Assembly: GCA_021029095.1 (NCBI GenBank)
Contig: JAJOHG010000020.1
Coordinates: 186,001-250,000, forward strand
Direction of reading: 5' to 3'
Source of the DNA: Phellopilus nigrolimitatus
Taxonomy: Eukaryota > Basidiomycota > Agaricomycetes > Hymenochaetales > Hymenochaetaceae
DNA: 64,000 nt
This document shows positions 24,744 to 36,837 of this stretch, one piece after another. Position 1 is the first letter of the stretch, and each line of letters starts with the position of its first letter. A program made the translations under genes and the position numbers. The notes beneath the pieces are model-generated. The model was not told where the DNA came from. It ran no database searches and was given only the letters and a program-made list of their open reading frames with translations.

Positions 24744-25310
24744 GGTGAGCGAGTGGGAGTGTAACGAGTGGGTATGTAACGAGTGTGGGTGGAGAGTTCT
24801 TCTGCTTGGAGGGGGCGAGAGATGGTGGGGGAAGGAGGGAGAGCTGCACGACGAGACATGAAGTGCTAGTCCGAATATTTATACGATCGTGGATGGAGTG
24901 ACTTGGAGAGTCGGACTGGAACAAAATGTCCATCGTAGCTGACAATATTGCTGAGGCTGACTGGTTAACATAGGACGGCAGCCATGTGTTCTGAAGGGAA
25001 AATCGAGAAGGTGGAGATGTCAGCCCCGTCGAGTAAAATGGAAGCGAGGTGATAGGCATACCTCGACCTTGAATAGCTCCACTGGAAGCCAGCCTCCAAG
25101 AACGCTGAAGCAATCGAAGGGTTAACTTCGCAGCAGCTTTTCCAGTAAGCGATATAGACCACAAGTCTATTAAGAGTAGAGGGCTTTGTTGTCCAGAAAG
25201 CAATAGCAAAGTTTTGGATTCGACCGTCGACGATCGTGACTTCTGTGATCGATTAACGTATTTCTCTTTGATCTTCGTAGTATCGTAGATTCAAGCACAA
25301 AAGAGATGAA

Positions 25311-26569
25311 GCAAAGGTTTCACGGCCAGGACTATTATCTTGCGTTTCGACGTTGTCTTTGCAAACGAAGAATGGTGCGCACGTGATGATGAACGCGTGA
25401 TGACCGGCATCCTCGGCAAGAGGTTTGCGTTGGTGGCGCTAATCGGGAAAACATGATTTGAAAGAATATGCTGACATTATGTGTTGAATACAGTTTTGTG
25501 GATGGTGTTATTAGTGGTACTTAAGCTTGGCACATACACAGTGTATATACAGATGGAAGTTGTTTGAAGTCAGGAGAGGGATCGGGAGAGGAAACAAACT
25601 AATAGTCTTACTGAAGGGCGTATATTCCAAATGGCTACATCGATAGGAGCACGAAAAGAATGGCAAAATAGCTACAGAAGAGCAGTAGAGTATAAGCCTA
25701 TGCCTAACCGCCGCTTCAAGGATGAACTGTGCCGTGACGTCGAGAACAAAACTTTAACCAAAATATGTGTTTAAAAAGAAGATTAACTTGTAAAGAGCCG
25801 GCGAATGCAATCGAAAAGGCTTTATGAGAAGAGATTCGACGATTACCGAAAGACGAGAACAGAGTGCACATCACCCTCGACAAGACTTAGCTTCATTTCC
25901 ATTTCGCTGTCCCCCATTCCCCGAATGTCGTTTTCGGCACGAGCTTGCGGATTAAGGTCCAGGACATCCCACAAATGGCCAGAGTCGAAGTAACGTGCAC
26001 ACCACATCATTTTAAATACCGATAGATTCGTCCCCGATTCTCCAGCAAGTTGACAGAAGCATATTAAGAAGTCGACCATGTAGGCACCCTTCAAACGCCG
26101 GGCGCCCATTGTCAAATTAAGAGACTCTTGACGATGAAAGCACATCTTCTTCGTTCCGCTTCAAGGATGATTGAGGACCTTAGAATGGTATACTGTTGAT
26201 AGTTATCCGGAGAGGTCCCGTGCTGTATTAAAAGAGGTGATGATTCATGTTCCTGGAAGGTAGGAGATTGTCAAGATATTTGATATCTGAAGAAATATGT
26301 CCTGTCATAACGTCTTTTGAGACACGCAGCTTGTTCGAAGGTTTCCGACCATCCTCATGTTTTCGGAACGAATCATGCATGAGAGGTATGTAAGCAACAG
26401 CCACAAGATCCAAGATCTGACGCAATCAAGAGGTACAACAAATTCATGTCTTGGATAATAAAGGTTCCTAAAGATATTACAGACGAGCGCGCTAAGCTAG
26501 ATAATACAATGACAGCAGTCAGCGATTTTTCTTACACTAAGAAAGGACAGTCCACTAAGTAGTAAACAC
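25311..26569. other. Start of the single-copy spacer; one weak open frame
   Basis: Similarity between the arms ends near 25.31 kb. The only ATG-started frame of note is at 26145-25843 (minus), listed separately. Nothing else recognised. Confidence 0.45.
25843..26145 (-). CDS. Hypothetical protein fragment, 100 residues
   Basis: ATG 26145 to TAA 25843. It reads like a globular fragment (YMVDFLICFCQLAGESG, KMMWCARYFDSGHLWDVLDL), not low-complexity filler, and could be the last exon of a gene whose upstream part (perhaps the open frame at 26425-26228) has decayed. No family, signal peptide or membrane segment recognised. Weak call. Confidence 0.25.
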   Translation of the reverse strand: MCFHRQESLNLTMGARRLKGAYMVDFLICFCQLAGESGTNLSVFKMMWCARYFDSGHLWDVLDLNPQARAENDIRGMGDSEMEMKLSLVEGDVHSVLVFR

Positions 26570-27979
26570 TCAATCCATGATCCCTGCGAGAATCTTGAAC
26601 ACCTCATTCTGCCGGTCACGGAATGCCCTAAGTTTCGTCATGCCCAGCGCAAGCGCATTAATGCGATTCGCGAGCGCAATTGCACGGCCTTGGATACTCC
26701 GACGGCGGCTCTCCTCCTCCGCACTGTCGTCCTCATCCGAATCAGAACTTGCCGCAGAGGACCGCCGTCGTCGGTGCTCTGCTCCCACGCCGCGCTCGAG
26801 CATGCGACGCATACGCTCCATACGCGGAGTAGGTAGCTCCGCGCCCGCGTCGCCCTCTAATATCTCGAGGGCAAGCATGGTGTCCTCCTCCTCTGCAGCG
26901 CGCGCGGCGGCGCCGATGGCACCGAGCTCGCACATGAACGGCCTCAAGGGGGCCGGACACTGCGCGAGAGTGAGGTGCGCGCCGAGTACGCCGATGACGA
27001 CGACTTCACCGCCCTCGGACGTCGTCCGCGTCAGCGCGACGTCGAGGATCGCAAGCGCGACGCTGGCGAAATACGCGCGGGGCGGGTCCTGCACGAGAAG
27101 CCGCTTGATATGCCGGTGGGAGGAGATGACGTCCGCGAGGGACGCGTAGAGCGTCTCGCGGATGAGCTGGATTGCGGGTGCGTCGACGGCGAAGGACGGC
27201 GAGGACGGGCTGTCTGGCGCAAAGGACGACGCAACGGATCGAGAAGACCCAGCACGTGACGGCGTCGTCGGCGACATCGGGGCGTTAAGGTATTCCGATC
27301 GGGGCGGGGCCGGGGGCGGTGGAAGAGACTTCGACACGCTGCCCGGTGACCTGTTCGGCGACGGGGACGGCGACGGGTCGTACATCGGCGGGGGGACGAA
27401 GCTCGCCTGTACGCTAACCCCACCTCCCCCGTCGATCGCCGCCTGCAGGTCCGAGGCGTAGCGGTCCTGGAACGTGCGGCGCTGGCTGATCTCGATCGCG
27501 ACGGCGCGCAGCTCGGCGGCGATGCGGTTGAGCTGGGGGTGCAGCACATTCGAGACGGGGTCGAGCCCGCATATGATGCGGGCGAGGTCATGGTTCTGCT
27601 CCGGAGAAAGGCTCTGGATCGCGGGCACATTCCGCGACCAGACTTGAAGGAAGGATATGAAGGGAGGCGGGCAGTTGTCGGATGACAGGTCTATATGCAC
27701 AGACGTTCTGGATCGCGGTAAGGGTACCGATGGGGGCGATGTTGTACATCTCAAGGCGGCGAAATAGAGACATAAAGCAGGTCCTGTTCATACGATTAGT
27801 TCTGAGACTAAACTCCAAAGTCAAAAATTAGACTGCGCACCTGTGATCATAAGATCGGCTTCCGCGCTGCTCAGCAAGTCGGTGTCGAGAAGCCTCTCCG
27901 CCTTCGCCTGAGTCAAAGACGACTTGAGGTAGCTGTGGAAAGCGTCCGATACTTGCGCTTCACTCAGTCGCTCGCTCAT
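26570..27979 (-). CDS. Unrecognised, probably conserved protein with disordered middle
   Basis: ATG 27979 (MSERLSEAQVSDAFHSYLKS) opens exon 1, ending at 27841 with a donor gtgcgc. As read, a single-intron model (exon 2 27783-26570) is open and gives 450 residues. A better-looking protein appears if one base is missing in the T run at 27774-27776 and one G near 27704: the product then reads AFMSLFRRLEMYN then IAPIGTLTAIQN, with a second 61-base intron (27703-27643). The rest is helical (LSPEQNHDLARIICGLDPVS; RRTFQDRYASDLQAAI), a Pro/Ser-rich linker, then another helical block (IQLIRETLYASLADVISSH) and a Ser/Asp/Glu patch. The C-terminal helix is ALANRINALALGMTKLRAF. Function not recognised. 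Confidence 0.6.
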
Positions 27980-30900
27980 GGTCGTCGTGGTCGTCGATGA
28001 CGCTAGAGATCCTTTAAGTCCGATTGCCGGACTACGCATGTCACGATGAAGTCACAGCAGTAACGTCACGGTACGCGTCTGACGCGTCGCGAAAATCTTT
28101 GGGCAATCTTTGTCGTCGATCATGCTCGACGTCGACGAAGGACGATCAAGGCGGTTCTTGACACGGAAGCGCAAGTCCTGACATGTTAATCATATTTTTT
28201 TCTAGAAGTCGATCTTATGGTTCGTACGAAGACCTTCTAGTTGTCACTGATTTTTTACTCTTTTTTATGTAAAAAATAAACTGAAGGCGATGCAGAGACG
28301 ACTAAGACTATAGGTAGAAGTTCCACGCATTCTAATTTCGGAATTTTTGCCTGCTGAACCACTCCTTTAACCCGTTCACATATATCACAGAGTGTACTTT
28401 CTACTTACTACCACCTTACGTACGACGAGGTCATAGCTGGTAACTACGGTTCGGTATCCCTGGCGTCTCTTCCTTTTCGCCAAACGCCGCTCAAATCGGA
28501 GAGACAACCTGCCTTTGCACAATCACGACGAAAGCATCCTGCTAAAATGCCATAGTTACTTTTGACTCTGCTTAAAATACGACTCACCTCGCCGTTTTTC
28601 TTATCGTCGGATTTGTATAGTGCATTCGAGTTGCCCAAAACGCCGAAGGTCGGGACCTTACATCATACGCGCATGCGCACATGCTCTGACAGGAGTCCTC
28701 GCCCAGTACTAATAACTTGGAGGCACACATACAGCGACGGCCAAACAGAATCAAACTGCTGGCACGCCGTGCGTGCGCAGCTGGCGCGTCAGGCATAGCC
28801 ATCTAACGGCCAGATAACGTGAGTGATCGTCGGTGCCCGAAGCAGGCTAGCACCAATAATAACACGGTACGATGCATCTATCAATTCATCTGTGCGAGTA
28901 TCTGCTCCCCCATACACAGATCGGTGCGGTAGCGCAGGCACCTCGGGTTCTGTATTCAAGTTGTGGCTTTGAGACGCACGGTAAGCGGGTCCGTGCAGAC
29001 TCCAGTATCCGGGAGCTGCCGGCCGTCGTGCGGCACTCCTGGATCGGAAGGTGATCGCAATCGCCAATCGGGCAGATCGGGCAAAGAGAGGGGGATGTCA
29101 TAAGAGCCGGGGATGGAAGAAACTACCGGCGCGCGAGCATTGTCATGAGCGTATAGGAGCCGGCCGAAAGATGTGTGTGCTACGCGCCTCCCAGCCCTAC
29201 GCAGGTGACCCGAACTGCGAGTTTAACTGGGTTGTTACAGTTGGAGCCAGAACCGCCAGGCGAAGAGTGATCTTTCAGATAGCAAAACCGTCGCACTGGC
29301 GCCGTCTTTTTCGAACGCGAAGTCGACTGCTTCGGCATTCTACGTATACGTTTGCTGCTGCTTCGCCCGAATCTACAGAATCTAAGTATATCCTGCATGA
29401 GACGCGAACACGGTGCGCCGATTTCCACTCTCGCCTAGATCAAAACGCATTTCTAAAATATTAATGCCAACTGATGCCTCTGATACCGTGGCGCATAATC
29501 CAATCAATTATGTATGAATAATGCCTCCTTGGCAGAAAGGCGCTGGCGACAGATTGCAATTGTCGCTCAGCTGTTTACCCGCGACTCCCTCCCGGCCCCG
29601 CGACGGGGCGTATATGAAGTGATTATGAGCTGTCGGACTCGCTGGCGGTCACTGATGATCCGTCGAAACGCCGAAGTCGTGGTCGCTGTCATGCCACATT
29701 CATTATATGATATATGTGTCTTATGATATGTTACGGAACGATACGGAGGGGAGGGCACGACGCGACGCGACTCGAAGAGGAGGTTTCAAGGTCATTTCGG
29801 GCCCGTGTTTCAGCATGTCTGTTGATGCCTCCCGCTCGCTCCCTTGCAAGGCGCGCTTGGTGTTATTGCTGGGTATGATCTGCAGCGTATCATGACGGCC
29901 AGGAGGCAAGTCTTTAATATATAAGATATTACTTACAATATACGCGAATGAGCGAATCAATTCGGCTCGGCAGGTAGAGGGGTCCGCGACGCGGAGAAGG
30001 TGTTCAAGAGAGTTTCTTCCGGTATCTATGCTTTGGAGTACCTTTGGAAGAGGACATGGATACTTATTCTTATAAGTGCCGGGCTTGTGAACTCTCTCCG
30101 GACTCAAAGTCTGAGCTAAGGAAGTCATGAGTTCCGATGCTTTGTTGAATGGACGGTCAAGTTTAGAGCACGTTCCGAATTTGTTATCGCGAAGAAGTTA
30201 CTCACGTACATGTACATACTGCAACGTCTCGGGCACAGTGGCGATCGGCGCGCGTAGCCGGCACCACCTCCTGAGCCCCTGTGGCTGTCGCGACAGCAAC
30301 GCGCTGAAACAATATGCGGCGGGTTCTCACCCACAGGGGAGGAGGGAGGTACGAAAGCGCCGATATTTACAGCCAACGTCCGGCTTTCGAGCAGGAAGCG
30401 CGATGCGCAAGGGAGATCAATTGAAATCCTGAGGGGCCAGCGTACGCAATTCCGGGAGTTTGCGCGACGACTGAATCGCAGAAGCGTCCGCCCTAATTTT
30501 CTTCTCGCGATAAGTGAATGTTTTCGCTGATGTGTCCGGCATGAAGGGCTACCTGCGCTTGGGTGGAGAACGCCGGTGGGCGCGGCTTCTGTCTGGCACG
30601 TAGATGAGGTTGATCGATCCGATCACAGGCCCCGGGCTTTTCCTGGGTGCATCGGGAACGCGCGCGGGGTGCGTATCTGGATCTCGCACATACGCGTCCG
30701 CGAAGGAAGAAGGGCTGCGCTGAGAAATCTGAGAAATCGGGATGCCGCTAGGCTGGCGCACTATTCCCGCACGCGGTCAGATGCGGAGAGAATTAACATC
30801 CCTGCAGAATGGGCAATAAAATATGAGATAATAATTGCTGGAAGAATTGATGAGCGCGACGGAGTGTTTCGTGAAGGAGAGTTTGCGTAGTGAATTGTAA

Positions 30901-32264
30901 ACTGAAAATAGATTGTCTGTCGCTTTCTGAAAGTGAATTGCCATAAGGTGCTCGATTTTCCCCCGATCCAAGAAGCGAAGAGCGCGATTTGGAGATAAGG
31001 TTGGTGATGCAGAGATTTCTGATGCGCGAACGGATTTGGGGCCAGGTCTAGGAACGGAGTGGGCCAAGAATGCAGGGTTGATGGCTTGTGAAATGGAGAA
31101 GGCTATATAAGAAATAAAAACGTGTTTGTTTGGTATGCAGACGAAGAGGAACATCAAATGAGGATATGTACTGCAGCAAGGACACGGAAAAATAAAGGAC
31201 GAAGGAGGGAAGGGAAGACGTCGAGGGCGGGGGAAGCATGTCAGAGATGATGTTGACAGGAGGAAGCAACGTGCCTGTGATTAACAGTTACATAATCAGC
31301 AAGCTTATTCTGCTAAATGAAAATGGGTGTCTCACTCTGAGCCAAATTGGACGAGAAGCGCCGGCCCTGCTCAGTGCTCAAGGCAGAAGGCGTGCATCGC
31401 GCCCTTCATACAAACTCCAAGCTTTCCTCTCTTTCGAGTCGACATCCACGTCCGCGTCCCCGTTCGCTTGAGCTTGTGTTTCAGACAGACCTACTTTGAA
31501 GTGTAGTACAGTCAGCTGGACCGGCCAAGGGTGGTGCTCAGGTAAGGGGCCCATGTTCTCGGGCCTCTATCTTGGTTTGAATTGTGATTGCAACGTTCCA
31601 CACAGATCGGAAGCTAGCCGACGAGCTGCTTATTATATCCCATTTTGCCTTTCGAAGCTCGAATTCTGCTCCTCTCAAGTCTTGCTTGCAATTGCGTACT
31701 CGGACGCTCGCGATCTCTCCCACCTGAATCGCATCTTCTCGCGAACCCGCCCAAATCTCGTTGCAGCCGCGCGCCACCATCGCCATTTCCGAGTTCTGTT
31801 CCGAGTTCTGGTCCGGACTGAGTCTAGCCTTGAAACACAGCAACAGCAACAGCTGCAATTTCTGAGCCTTCTTCGACTTTTCGACTTCCGCACATGTCAT
31901 TTCCGTAATTCCAGACTCATCTAGCTTTCGCCTCTAATTCTCCACCTGGGACGCTCTCCTTCCAGGACCTGCAAGCTGCGGAGTGCGGGAGACCGTATAT
32001 TACAGCAAGCTCGAGACTCGTCGTCGTAATACCGACGGACGTAATTTTTTCCCTAGCCGACGTCTTAGCCGAGGCGAGCTCCCAACCTAATCTTCATAAA
32101 GATTTTCGATCCTCTCTGAGGTTGCTCCCGCGGCCACGCCGTCAGATCCACGTCAACGACGACCACGTTGAACGGCCCAAGCACCGCGCGGCGCCGCCCG
32201 TTCTCGACCGCGACTCCGGCGACGCGCCATCCACAGCGTGCTGTTGCTCCAAGCACCCGGCCGC
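27980..32264. other. Long region without a supported gene; 5' leader of the GATA gene at its end
   Basis: From 27.98 to about 31.5 kb I find only short, shadow-like frames, no signal peptides, no RNA gene and no repeat shared with the arms. From about 31.5 kb the sequence turns pyrimidine-rich in places and leads to the GATA gene start at 32265, so this end is probably its promoter and leader. Confidence 0.45.
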
Positions 32265-35200
32265 ATGGCGTCCCTCCCCGCGCAGGTCGTGTACGCGTCT
32301 GCGCCGCCGCCGCCGCCCAGCGCCGCCGTCGGCGGTGGCAGCGGCATGGGGCACGCCCTCCCACACCACCAGCACGCGCACCACCCCCATGCGCACACGC
32401 CGCCGCACCACCCCCACGCCCCGCACCTCGGCGCGTACGCACACGCACACGCGTACGTGCCGTCCCCGGCCGCACCCCACCCGCAGCAGGAGCGCCTGCC
32501 CTCTATCCGCGACCTCGACATCCAGTTTGCGTCGTCGTCCTCGGCCTCGGTTTCCGGCGTCTCCCCATCTTCGTCTTCGACTGCGGGCTTGGCAGGCGCA
32601 ACACAGCCGCCGAGCGCGCCCCCGTCCGCGCTTTTCATCACGCCGTCGCGCGCGCGCGTGCAGCAGCAGCAGCAACAGCAGCAAGCACAAGCACAGGCCC
32701 CGCCTCCCCCGCCGCATCATCAGCCTGTGGTGTCGCCCGCGTCCTCGCGCTCCCGCACCGCGTCAGGCGCGTGGGGGCTACCTCCCCAGCCGCCTGGGCC
32801 TGGACCCGGGTCCGCGTCCGGCTCGGGGCTGTCCAGTCAGCACCAGCATCAGCAGGCAATGCAGGCTCAGTCAGCAGCTGCGGGCGCGCCGCCTGCGGAG
32901 TACCACCACCCGCACGCGCATAATCAGGCGTATGCCCCATCGGGCGGCGCGGGAAGCCAGAACCCGCACCCCGCGAAGCGGCCGCGGACGGAGGCGTCGG
33001 GGCCGGGGCCGGGTATGGGCATGGGCATGGGCGGAGTTGGGCTGGGAAGCGGTGCAGGCGTGGGCGGAGGAAGTGGCGTAGGGCAGGGCGTGAGCGTGTC
33101 GCCTGTCAGTGCGACGGGGGGCGTCGCGGCGCGGTCGCCTTTGGTGAGCCCTTCAGCGTCTTTTTCAGCCCAGATTGCAGCGCCGCTGACTGACACGACC
33201 TTTCTTATTCAATTTTTTCATCACGTTCATCAAAATTTGTATTAATATGGTACCCGCATCCGCACTAGCAGACGACATATACGCCCCATCCCCATCCCCA
33301 TCCCCATCCCCACTCTCATCCGCACGGGCATCAACACACGCACCCTCCGCCGAACCCACACAGCCACAGCCATCCTTATCCGCCAGCTCCGCAGTCGAGC
33401 GGGCCCCCGCCCGCATCGCCGTACAGCTCTTCTTACACGTCCCCGCACACACAGCACCCGCACCCGTCCGCCCACACCCATCACGCAGTGGCGTACGATT
33501 ACGGCGCGTATCCGCATCCGCATCCGCAGCAGCACGCGGCGCCCCAGCAACAGCAGCCACAAGTAGCCCACCACGCGCCTGCCCATCCGGGACACCATAC
33601 TCAACACGGGCAGCATGCTCCCGGGCAGGGGTACGCGCCCGTGCTTGCGCCGGGTGCCCGGCCAGGGATGTACCCGCCTCCTCCCCCGGCGGGCACCGCA
33701 GACACGTGGCATACCCAGCATGCGCCGCCCCAGCCGCAATCTCAGCCCCAACCCATCCCCAGCCTCCGACGCCGACGAACACGCAACAGCATGTGTACGC
33801 GCCGCCGTATCAACGCGTCGCGGGCGTGCCCGGTGTCTCTGGCGTCGCAAGCGTGTCTTCCTTAGCCGGGGGGTACGGCGCGCCAGGTCCGGGCCCCGGC
33901 GGCGGCTATCCGGACGTCCAGGGCGCACCGAGCGCCAGCGTCGGTCAGAGCATGTCGCCTGTGGTCGAAAGCACGAGCGCCGGCGCTGGAAGCTCAAAAT
34001 TGGCTTACGTCCCGAAGGTGCGTCGATCTTTGCCAATTCGCTCGAGACTAATTTTATAATCGACATGAATTGGCATATGTAGATTCAGGAGCATTGTCTC
34101 GTCCTGTACAACTTTGCGAGCCGGTTTGGTGAGTCCGCATTTATTTCCTCCTTTCGCTCTTTTTACTGATTTAGTTACCACTTGCAGCGCACCAGCCCGC
34201 GCACCAGCCGCAGCAGCACCCATCGCCCGCCGACCTCGCCGACATGGCGCGCCGCGCGGCGGAGGTCGTTGCGCTCCTTGAGGACTTCCGCCGGCTTGCA
34301 ATTGCGGAGGGCGCCGTCTCGTCGACTGCGCTCTCATCGGGCACTGCCTCCGTGGCGGGTGTCTCGGGAGCAGACGGAAGCGCGGGCGGAGGAAAGGGAT
34401 GGGCGAGCCGGTTCCTGCGCCGTTGATTTCGGCCGGGGAGGAATGGGAGGGGCGCGCAGCGCGCCGAAGAGGCCGTGGGAGGACGTGTCGGCGGACGACG
34501 ACGACTCCTGGTGCGGTGTACTGCGCAGGTGCGTTCTCAGTCCCTTCATCAGTCCTCGTATTCGATTACTAAAGACACTGGCTTATCACAGCCCACCCCA
34601 ACCGCCGCGGTTCCCGCATACATCGCGACGCCACCTGCGGGCGGGACGAAGGCGCAGAGCGTCGCAGAAAAGGACATGGCGCTGATCCGCAGCAAGCGCG
34701 CGATGCAGGTGGGCACGCTCGCGGCCGGCGTACCAAAGGGGAAGTACCGCAAGCGCAGTGTGAGTCTTCGACGTCCCTTCCCTTATTTATCTTAGGATTG
34801 TGTTGGGCAATACGTACTTATCTTCCTGCTTTTTTTCTTCTTTCTTACTTATAGCGCGCAACGCCCCCGGGCAAGTGCCACTCGTGCAACATACGCGAGA
34901 CGCCGGAATGGCGACGCGGGCCGGACGGGGCGCGGACACTGTGCAACGCGTGCGGACTGCGTAAGTAGTCCCCCAGATTCTCATTAACGACCGCTAATTG
35001 CGCGATTGCTTCATTTATACATATACGACTGCAGACTACGCGAAGCTGCTGCGCAAGCGCGACAAGGCGGCGAGCACGGATGCGGCTGCTGCTGCTCTGG
35101 AGATCGACATGGAGACGCTGCGCGCGTCGACGCGCGCCCAAACGGAGCGCGACCAGTTGAAGGCCGAGCGCGAGCGCGAGGCGCAGATTGCGCAGCAGGA

Positions 35201-35405
35201 TGCCGAGGCGCAGGGGCAGCAGGGCCCGGCCCAGGGCCAGGGCCAGGATCACTACCCGGGGCATACGCAGGAGCAGGCGCCGCTGGCGAGCCCGTACGCG
35301 TTCGGGCCAGCAGCGCCGGGGAGCGCGTCGGCATCGGCATCGGCGTATGCGGGCGAGCAGCAGTCATTCCTGCGCACGGCGCACGCGCGCGCCGCGTCAT
35401 CATAA
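32265..35405 (+). CDS. NsdD/SUB-1-like GATA-type transcription factor
   Basis: ATG 32265 ([19 protein letters not shown]) opens a Pro/His/Gln-rich exon containing [11 protein letters not shown]; introns follow at 33144-33268, 34082 (acceptor; exon 34083-34128), 34129-34187, one before 34592, 34760-34854 and 34961-35034. The zinc finger spans the last two introns: CHSC, 18 residues, CNAC, then [14 protein letters not shown], a C-x2-C-x18-C-x2-C finger of the fungal IVb type. The helical block before it ([36 protein letters not shown]) also fits NsdD-like factors, which act in the nucleus on sexual or asexual development. Four places need one more base in a C or G run (33757, 34396, 34449, 34592) to keep frame. 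The tail is Gln/Gly/Ala-rich. Confidence 0.85.
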
Positions 35406-36224
35406 AGCGCTCGAGCTCCCTCGCTGTTTTGTTCTCCGCTTTTGTTCGGTCTTTTCGTAGACGGACATCCCTTCTTTCCTTTTTCTTTTCTTCTCCTTTT
35501 TCTGTGATGTCTCTGATGCACTATCCGCTCCTTGCTTTGTTTGTTTCTCTTTTCTCTCGCTGCCACTCCTTTGCGCGTCTTCTTATTTTAGTTCCACTCT
35601 CTGTACACCGGTCTAATTCTCAAGCTTGGATTATAGTTTTTTTTTTCTTTATTTCTGGTTTCGGCGTTTTCCTGTCTTCGAGTCCTTCCTCTCGCTCTCC
35701 TCTCTCTCTCCTCTCTCTCCTCCACTCACTCTCGTCTCTTCCTTCTTCTTCCCTTTCTCTGTTTTCTTTTTCTCTTTTACTTTGCCCTTTGATTACTGTA
35801 AACTATGTACGTGTAATAATTTTTTAGTCGAGAAATTCTGCCACGTATATTTTTCTTTACCTTTCGTTCATACGTACGATATTTGATTCTAAATATACAC
35901 GCTCGAAGAGGCCCGATGGTTCCGAGCATGCTTGCCGCCGACCTCCGCACGAGCCAATAAAAATCTACGCAAATCGTCCGCGAAATGGGACAAATCAGAG
36001 ACGCCCAACGCGGCGATGACATAATGGGAATATGATCGGAGGGACCCGGGATGCCGATTTGCTCATAAACTCCGCTTGCGCAATTTTTCGGTCTTTCCAA
36101 CCAACTTTCATCGTTGACGTCGCCGTCCTCCTACCTCTCCTCTTCTTCGCCACTCGCTGTCGAGTCGCGCCTCTCCTCGCCTAGCTCTTTTCACTTTACT
36201 TTCACGAACTACTAGACGCTAGAC
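35406..36224. promoter_or_regulatory. GATA-factor 3' region and cytochrome c promoter
   Basis: 35.41-35.83 kb is strongly pyrimidine-rich and is likely the 3' untranslated region of the GATA gene. A CCAAT box lies at 35954-35958, about 270 bases before the cytochrome c start; in fungi cytochrome c is a classic target of the CCAAT-binding HAP complex. A CT-rich stretch at about 36.12-36.2 kb is typical of fungal transcription start regions. Confidence 0.4.
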
Positions 36225-36837
36225 ATGTCTGACGGTGCGTAGCTGAGCTATTTCTGCTCGTCATGTGCGGAGGCTGACTGGTTGATACGTGTTTTGCTGC
36301 CGATGCGGATGCAGGTGACGCCAAGAAGGGAGCCAGTCTTTTCAAGACGCGCTGCGCTCAGTGCCACACGCTTGAAAAGGCGGTCCACACAAAGTCGGCC
36401 CCAACCTCTTCGGGTGCGTCATCGTCTCCTCCACGGCTATGCCACGGCCGCGTCCGCTCTACTTACGCTCCCTTGCTCTCTGTTTGCTCTAATACAGCCT
36501 CTTCGGACGTAAGACTGGTCAGGCAGAGGGCTTCTCGTATACTTCGGCGAACGTGAACAAGGGCATCACTTGGGACGAGACGACGCTCTTCGAGTACCTT
36601 GAGAACCCGAAAAAGGTGCGTGTCTGCGGCGTGGCGCGCGATGATGGGTGGATGTAGTGCTGACGCCGATGCTCTCTTTGTACAGTACATTCCTGGCACG
36701 AAGATGGCGTTTGCAGGTCTGAAGAAGGAGAAAGACCGCCAGAACATCATCGCTTACCTGAAGGAGGAGGTGCGTCCCTCAGCATACCTGCTCGCTGTCT
36801 TGCTATTAACATTTTTTGTTCACAGACGGCTCCTTGA
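36225..36837 (+). CDS. Cytochrome c (as read, one base missing in exon 2)
   Basis: Five exons: 36225-36234, 36315-36413, 36498-36615, 36686-36769, 36826-36837, all with GT..AG introns. The haem site CAQCH, the loop [14 protein letters not shown] and [15 protein letters not shown] with the axial Met are clear, so this is mitochondrial cytochrome c, the intermembrane-space electron carrier between complexes III and IV, about 107 residues. Exon 2 is 99 bases, but phases demand 100. After HTLEK the frame is off until the intron; one more G in the run at 36379-36380 would restore the expected [10 protein letters not shown] block and make every junction in phase. Cytochrome c is normally essential, so a sequencing error is likelier than a dead gene, unless another copy exists. 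Confidence 0.93.

Larger units (their letters stand above)
4490..25310 (-). repeat. Left arm of a giant inverted repeat built of ~10.6-kb units
   Basis: On the minus strand this arm reads X_B, Z_B, F_B, Y1, X_A, Z_A, W, F_A. The same order, less W, is read on the plus strand of the right arm from 40820. The inner border is seen by matching the segment upstream of X: a stretch ending near 25.28-25.31 kb on the left is the reverse complement of one starting near 40.82-40.85 kb. The segment between F and Y is nearly identical in the two arms (about 15.8-16.5 kb against 49.6-50.3 kb; only a few base differences seen). Confidence 0.85.

Noticed and set aside
24475..25209. A 244-codon frame overlapping the X_B promoter and N-terminus, with a 201-codon match at 41046-41651
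   Set aside because: It is out of frame with X, begins without an ATG in the long form, and its conservation follows from recent duplication. X has the signal (membrane segment) and continues through a good intron.
29051..29464. 137-codon frame on the plus strand in the spacer
   Set aside because: It begins at GTG, has no domain, and Arg-rich composition typical of random frames.
32122..33081. Several long open frames in other frames across the GC-rich first exons of the GATA gene
   Set aside because: High GC removes stop codons. The frame with LPSIRDL and the splice phases leading to the zinc finger is the supported one.
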